Assembly (NCBI GenBank): GCA_946401725.1
Contig: CAMIVE010000014.1
Span: forward strand, 1 to 36,686
Source: an uncultured Bacteroidales bacterium
Lineage (GTDB): Bacteria > Bacteroidota > Bacteroidia > Bacteroidales > P3
Reading direction: 5' to 3'
Length of the DNA stretch: 36,686 nucleotides
Part shown: piece after piece, positions 31,968 through 36,686 of the stretch
How positions within the stretch are numbered: position 1 is the first letter of the stretch
How the letters are laid out: each line of letters begins with the position of its first letter
Notes under the pieces: model-generated
What the model was told of the DNA's origin: nothing
Seen by the model: only the letters and a program-made list of their open reading frames with translations
Database searches by the model: none
Translations under genes and position numbers: made by a program

Positions 31968-31998
31968 CAAATTTACGAAAAAAAACTCAACGGGCAAA
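31968..31998 (-). promoter_or_regulatory. Promoter of the PLP enzyme gene
   Basis: On the minus strand, TTTG (31998-31995), a 19-nt spacer and TAAATTTG (31975-31968) make one of the best consensus promoters in the window. It lies about 60 nt upstream of the ATG. Confidence 0.75.
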
Positions 31999-32020
31999 AA
32001 TTATTTTGCAGCAGCCTCTT

Positions 32021-32728
32021 TCAGCAGCCTATCAGAAAGACGGTATTGCGCTTGTGGAGATTGATTTTCTCCCGTTCATGGCGCCACTTCCCGGCAGGCA
32101 GGGTGCGAATAGTCTGCGTGGCGAGCGTCAAGTCGCAAGCCACGCAGATCAGGGTGTCGGGATGGCACGTCTCGGCAAGGCTTTGCAGCATCTGATTATT
32201 GCGGTAGGGGGCTTCGATGAAGAGCTGGGTCTGTCCGCTCTTGCGCGCCGTAGCCTCCAGATTGCGGATGGCGGCAGCCCTGCGGGCTTTGTCGACGGGC
32301 AGGTAACCGTTGAAGGCGAACTGCTGTCCGTTGAGGCCCGATGCCATCAAGGCCAGCATCAGCGACGAAGGACCTATCAACGGGACAACCTCCATCCCCT
32401 TGCTTTGCGCCATGCGGGTGACCAGTGCGCCCGGATCGGCCACACAAGGGAGACCCGCTTCGCTGAGCAGACCGACATCCTCTCCCCTTTCGACCGCGTC
32501 GAGATAATGGATGATCTCCTCGGGCGAGGTGTGCTCATTCAAAAGAAAGAAGGTGGTGTCGTCGATGGGATGGGGATAGCCAGCATGTTTCAGAAAACGA
32601 CGGGCAGTGCGGAGTTCCTCCACAATGAAAGTACGGCAACCCGCCAACAAGGTCAGATTGTAGGCCGGCAACGAGACATTCAGGTCGTCGGCACCGATGG
32701 GAACGGGGAAAAGGATCAAACGGCCCAT
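32021..32728 (-). CDS. Tetrapyrrole-methylase-fold SAM methyltransferase (RsmI-related)
   Basis: This is a 235-residue protein of the TP_methylase superfamily. It has FPVPIGADDLN at the N-terminus, GLLSEAGLPCVADPGALV, VPLIGPSSLMLALMASGLNG, and FIEAPYRN, all matching the RsmI 16S rRNA 2'-O-methyltransferase group. It lacks the C-terminal region that makes typical RsmI about 280 residues long. Bacteroidota often carry this shorter paralog, whose target is not established to my knowledge. Its ATG overlaps the stop of the YARHG gene (TAATG), so the two are translationally linked. Confidence 0.82.
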   Translation of the reverse strand: MGRLILFPVPIGADDLNVSLPAYNLTLLAGCRTFIVEELRTARRFLKHAGYPHPIDDTTFFLLNEHTSPEEIIHYLDAVERGEDVGLLSEAGLPCVADPGALVTRMAQSKGMEVVPLIGPSSLMLALMASGLNGQQFAFNGYLPVDKARRAAAIRNLEATARKSGQTQLFIEAPYRNNQMLQSLAETCHPDTLICVACDLTLATQTIRTLPAGKWRHEREKINLHKRNTVFLIGC

Positions 32729-33567
32729 TACTTAGCCTGCTCCTGCGCTTTGATAAGGCTGATATTGGCCAACTCGGTCTTGGTGAACGGAATATTATCC
32801 ATCGTGACATCCGTGGCTTTAAACCATTTCTGGTGCGAGAAGAACTCTTTCAACTCGGCATTATTGAACTGGTAGCCATGACGGGCATAGATGGCATTGC
32901 GTGCAAGAAACATCTCGGTCTTCGTCATCTGCGACACTTCGTTCTTGGTCAGCAGCCGTTCCGACGCATTGATCAGTCGGACATTATTATAGGGGTTGTT
33001 CGTCCCGGTCGTGGAGACACGCTGCACCGGAAGGGTCGACTCTGCCGGTTTGACGGTCTGCGGCTTCTCTTCCGGTTCGGTCTTTTTCACCGCCACGGTG
33101 TCCACTTTCACCTCCTGAGCAGGCTCCGCTTCCACTGTCTGGACCTTCTCGTCCGGCACTTCGGCAGTCAGCACATTCACCGTATCTGTTGTGGCCGGCA
33201 CACTGACAGCCACCGGTTCCGAAGCCGCCTTTGATGTGTTTTTCCACGGTTGGGCGACACAAAGGACGATGGCGGCGGTGGCGGCAACGATGGCCGTGCA
33301 GACCACTGCCGTCCAGTTGATTCGCGAACTCTCCGTGTCGTCCAGTTCCTCCTGGCTCAACAGCGGCACCGAATTGGGGCGGATCTGGTGATCCAACGCC
33401 TCTACCATCGGTTGACGGAATGCGCCCTGGTTTTCTTGGGAGTGTTCCTGTGCTTCCTGTGATTCTCTGAGCCGTTGCTCCCTGTCAATCGCTTCAAGCT
33501 TTTGCGAATGGTTGGTCCGCTGCTTATTGGATTCGTTAGGCTGCTTATTAAAAGATGTATCTTCCAT
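32728..33567 (-). CDS. YARHG-domain single-pass membrane protein
   Basis: This is a 279-residue protein. A charged, Gln/Asn-rich cytoplasmic N-terminus of about 90 residues leads to one transmembrane helix (WTAVVCTAIVAATAAIVLCVAQPW). A long Val/Pro/Glu/Thr-rich linker follows, then a C-terminal YARHG domain (FLARNAIYARHGYQF, then FFSHQKWFKATD). YARHG domains are extracytoplasmic and probably bind peptidoglycan or other envelope material; function is poorly known. The start was set at ATG 33567 (MEDTSFNKQ) and not at an earlier non-ATG codon. It is cotranscribed with the methyltransferase gene. Confidence 0.83.
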   Translation of the reverse strand: MEDTSFNKQPNESNKQRTNHSQKLEAIDREQRLRESQEAQEHSQENQGAFRQPMVEALDHQIRPNSVPLLSQEELDDTESSRINWTAVVCTAIVAATAAIVLCVAQPWKNTSKAASEPVAVSVPATTDTVNVLTAEVPDEKVQTVEAEPAQEVKVDTVAVKKTEPEEKPQTVKPAESTLPVQRVSTTGTNNPYNNVRLINASERLLTKNEVSQMTKTEMFLARNAIYARHGYQFNNAELKEFFSHQKWFKATDVTMDNIPFTKTELANISLIKAQEQAK

Positions 33568-33651
33568 TTGATGCTTATTTATCCGTATTTTCTCTCCATA
33601 ACGCACAATCGGGTGACAAATTGCAGCGTAGCCGTTTTTTTATTCATCCAC

Positions 33652-34764
33652 CTATTCTTTGGGACGGAACAAATAGTATTTAGTCACTTGTTTCTCAAGG
33701 AAATGCCTATCCAGCTGATCACTGGCATCACTGATGGGGACACAACGACCGTCTTTGTAAAGGACCTTTATCTCGTGGTCGTTGAAGTCGTAGGAGCGGT
33801 TGTGCAGCGCACCCGTACCGGTGAAATAGGAAGCCTCCGGTTTCTCGAACGGCGTGTTGCTGAGTTTGATGGCCGGAAGACGTCGGCTCACCAGATTGCG
33901 ACAAAGTGTGCGCAGTATCTCGTCGTCCGAATGCTGCCAGTGTTTGACCGCCACCATGATATCGTCGTCGTCCACCTCAGCGAAACGGTCCAGGAAATCG
34001 GGCGCCGCAGGGTCGAAACGGAAGGTTGTCGGATCCAGTTCTCTTGCCCGTCGCAGGATGGCCAGCAGCACCTGGTCGGCCGCAATGACCGTCTTGTGCA
34101 TATAGACCTGCCAATACATCAAACGACGGGAGATGATGAATTTCTCGATGCTGTAGATGCCTTTCTCGTCCACCACCAACTCGTCGTCGTGGACATTGAG
34201 CATGCTGATGATGCGGTCGGTACCGACGATCCCTTCACTGACACCGGTGAAGAAGCTGTCGCGTCCCAGATAGTCGAGACGGTCCATGTCGAGCTGGCTG
34301 CTGACCAGCTGGTGCAGGAAATGCTTGGGGTACTCGTTCTTGAAGATGGCGATGGCGGTGGTCAAGGCGCCATCCATCTCCCGGTTCATGCGTTCCATGA
34401 ACATCTCGGTGAGGATTTCGTGCTCCACATCCACCAGCACCCGTTCGGAGGTGTGCGAGAAGGGACCGTGACCGATGTCATGCAACAATATAGCCAGTTT
34501 GGCTCCGCGGCATTCCGCATCGGTTATCTCCACCTCTTTCTGCTTCAGCACTTCCAATGCGCGCCCCATCAGATTGAGGGCACCCAGCATATGGCTGAAA
34601 CGCGTATGCATGGCACCCGGATAGACCAGATAGGTCAGTCCGAGCTGTTTGATGCGGCGCTGACGCTGGAAGAAGGGGTGGTCTATCACTTGGAGAATCA
34701 CGGGATCGTCCACACTCAGAAAACCGTCATAGACCGGGTCGTTGATTATCTTATGTTTGTTCAT
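33652..34764 (-). CDS. HD-superfamily phosphohydrolase (COG1078, dGTPase-like)
   Basis: This is a 370-residue cytoplasmic protein with the HD metal-binding motifs YPGAMHTRFSHMLGA and LAILLHDIGHGPFSHTSE, then a downstream QLDMDRLDYLGRDSFFTGV carrying the last Asp ligand. This layout matches the SAMHD1/YwfO-like bacterial phosphohydrolases. Members dephosphorylate (d)NTPs or related nucleotides; the substrate is not determined here. It lies 85 nt upstream of the YARHG gene on the same strand. Confidence 0.88.
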   Translation of the reverse strand: MNKHKIINDPVYDGFLSVDDPVILQVIDHPFFQRQRRIKQLGLTYLVYPGAMHTRFSHMLGALNLMGRALEVLKQKEVEITDAECRGAKLAILLHDIGHGPFSHTSERVLVDVEHEILTEMFMERMNREMDGALTTAIAIFKNEYPKHFLHQLVSSQLDMDRLDYLGRDSFFTGVSEGIVGTDRIISMLNVHDDELVVDEKGIYSIEKFIISRRLMYWQVYMHKTVIAADQVLLAILRRARELDPTTFRFDPAAPDFLDRFAEVDDDDIMVAVKHWQHSDDEILRTLCRNLVSRRLPAIKLSNTPFEKPEASYFTGTGALHNRSYDFNDHEIKVLYKDGRCVPISDASDQLDRHFLEKQVTKYYLFRPKE

Positions 34765-34858
34765 TTATCAATGGATGTTTTTACGTTTAAAGATTTAAAT
34801 GAATAAATATTAAGGTTCTATGATATGGGAGTTAAAGTGGAAGTAAAAGTAGACAATT

Positions 34859-34866
34859 CAAAATTA
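34859..34866 (-). promoter_or_regulatory. Possible -7 box (TAATTTTG) of the HD phosphohydrolase gene
   Basis: The minus-strand TAATTTTG fits TAnnTTTG, about 95 nt before the ATG at 34764. The surrounding DNA is simple AT-rich repeat, so a chance match is possible. Confidence 0.3.
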
Positions 34867-34889
34867 AAAATTAAAAACTCAAGAATCAA

Positions 34890-34938
34890 AATTCATAATT
34901 CATAATTCATAATTCATAATTCAAAATTCAAAATTCAA
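34890..34938. repeat. AATTCAT/AATTCAA heptamer tandem repeat
   Basis: Seven contiguous 7-bp units are present, four AATTCAT and then three AATTCAA, with decayed copies further left (from about 34855). The right end runs into the stop codon of the CoA-transferase gene (34935-34937). Simple repeats of this kind are frequent in Bacteroidota intergenic DNA and have no known role. Confidence 0.85.
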
Positions 34939-36236
34939 ATACTCCTCCTCAGTGATTCCCTCGCCGAGGGATGAGCGATGCTGATAAGTGCTTCGGCCCG
35001 TTGGCGGAGGCTGAGACCGTAGAGGTTGACCGCCCCCTGCTCGGTGACCACCCACTGGGTAAGGGTGCGCGGTGTGACCACACCAGCACCGGGTGTGAGG
35101 GTCGGCACAATCTTGCTGACCCCTTTGGAGGTGATGGACGGCATGGCGATAATCGGCACACCGCCGTCGCTGTAGGTAGCGCCGAGAATGAAGTCCAGCT
35201 GGCCGCCGCTGCCGGAGAAAATTCTTGTCCCCATCGAGTCGGAACAGACCTGCCCCGAGAGGTCGATCTGGATGGCGGAATTGAGCGCCACCACGCGTGG
35301 ATTGGAGGCGATGACGGCAGGATTGTTGGTATAGCCCACATCTTTCATCAGCACTGCGTCATTGTGGTCGACAAAATTGTAGAGCTGTTGCGACCCTTTG
35401 AGGAACATGGCCGTCAGTTTGCCCGGGTCGGTTTTCTTGCAACTGCCGTTGATCACCCCCTTTTCCACCAAGGGGATGACGCTGTCGGAGAACATCTCAG
35501 AATGGACACCCAGGTTTTTATGGCCTTCCAGCTGGGAAAGCACCGCCGTGGGTATGTTGCCGATGCCGATCTGCAGCGTGGCACCGTCGGGGATCAGGGC
35601 GGCACAGTGCTTCCCTATGGCGATGTCCGTCTCGCTCAGCGGCGAAGGGGCTGCCGGTTTCAACGGCACGTCACAGCGGACGAAAGCATCGATTTTCGAG
35701 ACAGGAATACGGGCATCGCCATAGGTATAGGGCACATATTTGTTGACCTGCGCCACCACATAGCGGGCCTTGTCGATGGCCTCCGGCATGTAGTCGACCG
35801 ATGTCCCCAGCGAGACAAAACCCTCGCTGTCCGGTTCGCTGACCATCAGGAAGACGACATCGCATCTAACCGCACCGCTCTTAATCATCCGCGGTGTCTC
35901 GCTCAGCGAGCAGGGGATATAGTCCGCCCTACCCGACTGGGTCGCCTCACGCACATTGCCGCCCACAAAGAAAGAGTCCAGTTGGAAAACGCCCTTGTAC
36001 TTCGGCAAGGTGTAGTCGGCATAGCCTTCGGTATAGAAGTGGCTGATGGTCACATCATGCAGCCGCTCTTCATTTGGCAGGCAGGCCGCCCCGCCTGCAA
36101 CACATCCGTTCTCTCGGTCGGCCCGACACACCAACGCCTCAATCAGACACTCCGGAGCCCCGCTGACACAAGGCCAGTGCAGATGGTCGCCCGGACGGAC
36201 CGGCAGGACCGCTTCATCGGCAGTTAAGAATTTCAT
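34935..36236 (-). CDS. Acetyl-CoA hydrolase/4-hydroxybutyrate CoA-transferase family
   Basis: This is a 433-residue class I CoA-transferase. It has LQIGIGNIPTAVLSQL, the catalytic-type Glu in LGVHSEMFSDSV, IQIDLSGQVCSDS, and GSGGQLDFILGA with the C-terminal TPRTLTQWVVTEQGAVNL, all typical of the 4-hydroxybutyrate/acetate CoA-transferase group. A short Cys-containing insertion (CVAGGAACLPNEERLH, about residues 45-60) is unusual. It would move CoA between acyl groups and acetate in fermentation; the acceptor is unknown. The start ATG at 36236 is preferred over TTG 36245. It follows the C_GCAxxG_C_C gene by 11 nt. Confidence 0.87.
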   Translation of the reverse strand: MKFLTADEAVLPVRPGDHLHWPCVSGAPECLIEALVCRADRENGCVAGGAACLPNEERLHDVTISHFYTEGYADYTLPKYKGVFQLDSFFVGGNVREATQSGRADYIPCSLSETPRMIKSGAVRCDVVFLMVSEPDSEGFVSLGTSVDYMPEAIDKARYVVAQVNKYVPYTYGDARIPVSKIDAFVRCDVPLKPAAPSPLSETDIAIGKHCAALIPDGATLQIGIGNIPTAVLSQLEGHKNLGVHSEMFSDSVIPLVEKGVINGSCKKTDPGKLTAMFLKGSQQLYNFVDHNDAVLMKDVGYTNNPAVIASNPRVVALNSAIQIDLSGQVCSDSMGTRIFSGSGGQLDFILGATYSDGGVPIIAMPSITSKGVSKIVPTLTPGAGVVTPRTLTQWVVTEQGAVNLYGLSLRQRAEALISIAHPSARESLRRSI

Positions 36237-36247
36237 GATATTCAAGT

Positions 36248-36607
36248 CTATGATAATAGTTCGGACAATATTCCAGCGGCGTCGGCGACCATCTCCGGAC
36301 AGGGTTTCTTGCCCTGTTGGAGGAGGCGTCCACAGACGATATCGCCCTCTTCCGTACGGAATTTTTCAATCAAGGTGCGGACATCTGCCGTATGTCCCGT
36401 CAGTCCGCACACCATCGCCATGCCGCTGACACAGCCACATACCTCTCGTGTGCCGGCGAGGCCGCGACCGAAGGGAGCGGCCATATTCATAGCGTTTTCT
36501 GCATCAATAGGCAGTTTGTCGGCATACGCCATCACCACCGACTGGCAGCAGTTGCATCCCTTTTTGTGCAACGCACGCGCCTTTTCCATTCTTTCTTCTT
36601 TGGTCAT
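36248..36607 (-). CDS. C_GCAxxG_C_C family protein (putative redox-active)
   Basis: This is a 119-residue soluble protein defined by regularly placed cysteines: KKGCNCCQSV near residue 18, EVCGCVSGMAMVCGL in the middle, GDIVCGRLL, and KPCPEM near the end. This matches the C_GCAxxG_C_C family of small, presumably redox or metal-binding proteins of anaerobes, whose function is unknown. It lies 1 nt after the SpoU-type methyltransferase gene and 11 nt before the CoA-transferase gene, so the three probably form an operon. Confidence 0.85.
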   Translation of the reverse strand: MTKEERMEKARALHKKGCNCCQSVVMAYADKLPIDAENAMNMAAPFGRGLAGTREVCGCVSGMAMVCGLTGHTADVRTLIEKFRTEEGDIVCGRLLQQGKKPCPEMVADAAGILSELLS

Positions 36608-36608
36608 A

Positions 36609-36686
36609 TCATTTCATCATTTTAAACATTTCCCATATCACGATGGCGGCGGCGCAGCTGACGTTGAGGCTGTGCTTGGTGCCGAA
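36609..36686 (-). CDS. SpoU/TrmH family RNA 2'-O-methyltransferase, C-terminal end (partial)
   Basis: Only the last 25 codons are inside the window. They read FGTKHSLNVSCAAAIVIWEM and a short Lys/Met tail before TGA. The SLNVSxAAxI segment is motif 3 of SpoU/TrmH methyltransferases, which forms part of the knotted SAM site. The rest of the gene lies beyond the right edge, and the RNA target cannot be told. Confidence 0.8.
   Translation of the reverse strand, partial: FGTKHSLNVSCAAAIVIWEMFKMMK

Noticed and set aside
34890-34938. CRISPR array
   Set aside because: Units are 7 bp, contiguous and without spacers, so this is a simple tandem repeat.

Overview
This window looks like chromosomal DNA of a Bacteroidales bacterium (phylum Bacteroidota). 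Four things point there. Many genes are preceded by the Bacteroidota promoter signature (TTTG, 19-20 bases, then TAnnTTTG). Shine-Dalgarno sequences are largely absent. There is a gliding-motility/type IX secretion (T9SS) type B cargo protein with SprB and PKD repeats. Lineage-typical families also occur (YARHG protein, MORN-repeat lipoprotein, CPA2 antiporter with RCK_C domains). I cannot place it to genus. No gene-free stretch exceeds about 300 bases, and I see no CRISPR array, rRNA, transposase or prophage.

Layout. 1-4436: part of a tRNA-Met gene (minus), then a plus-strand run of meaB GTPase, MORN lipoprotein, CCA-adding enzyme and miaA; the last two overlap and both act on tRNA. 4437-4660: an apparently independent structured RNA with its own promoter and U-tract, then a bidirectional terminator. 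4667-10728: minus-strand genes aroA, a sigma-54 activator without a receiver domain, dnaG, and three tandem paralogous small lipoproteins. 11004-16175: a 1422-residue T9SS cargo protein followed by a universal stress protein. 16262-19202: an AT-richer two-gene island with a secreted/membrane protein of unknown function and a membrane-anchored TIR-domain protein with a TPR-like tail. This is the best candidate for an undescribed system.

19230-26181 (minus): a three-gene run of S41 protease, O-antigen-ligase-like protein and M16 protease, all envelope-related, then a REP-like hairpin pair and a CPA2 cation:proton antiporter. The antiporter is divergent from a plus-strand operon (26412-29296) of an uncharacterised polytopic membrane protein, an outer-membrane barrel protein and a PHP-family phosphatase. 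Two identical perfect palindromes sit next to the two divergent promoters.

29368-36686 (minus): a small soluble protein, ElbB, a GlsB/YeaQ membrane protein, a Cys/Met-metabolism PLP enzyme, a tetrapyrrole-methylase-fold methyltransferase coupled to a YARHG protein, an HD phosphohydrolase, an acetyl-CoA hydrolase/4-hydroxybutyrate CoA-transferase, a C_GCAxxG_C_C protein, and the C-terminal end of a SpoU/TrmH RNA methyltransferase. AT-rich heptamer repeats lie between the HD gene and the CoA-transferase gene.

Most of the window is ordinary core metabolism and RNA biology. The accessory interest lies in the TIR pair, the unassigned structured RNA, the palindrome-controlled divergent region, the lipoprotein paralog cluster, and a signal peptide built from a 9-base tandem repeat.
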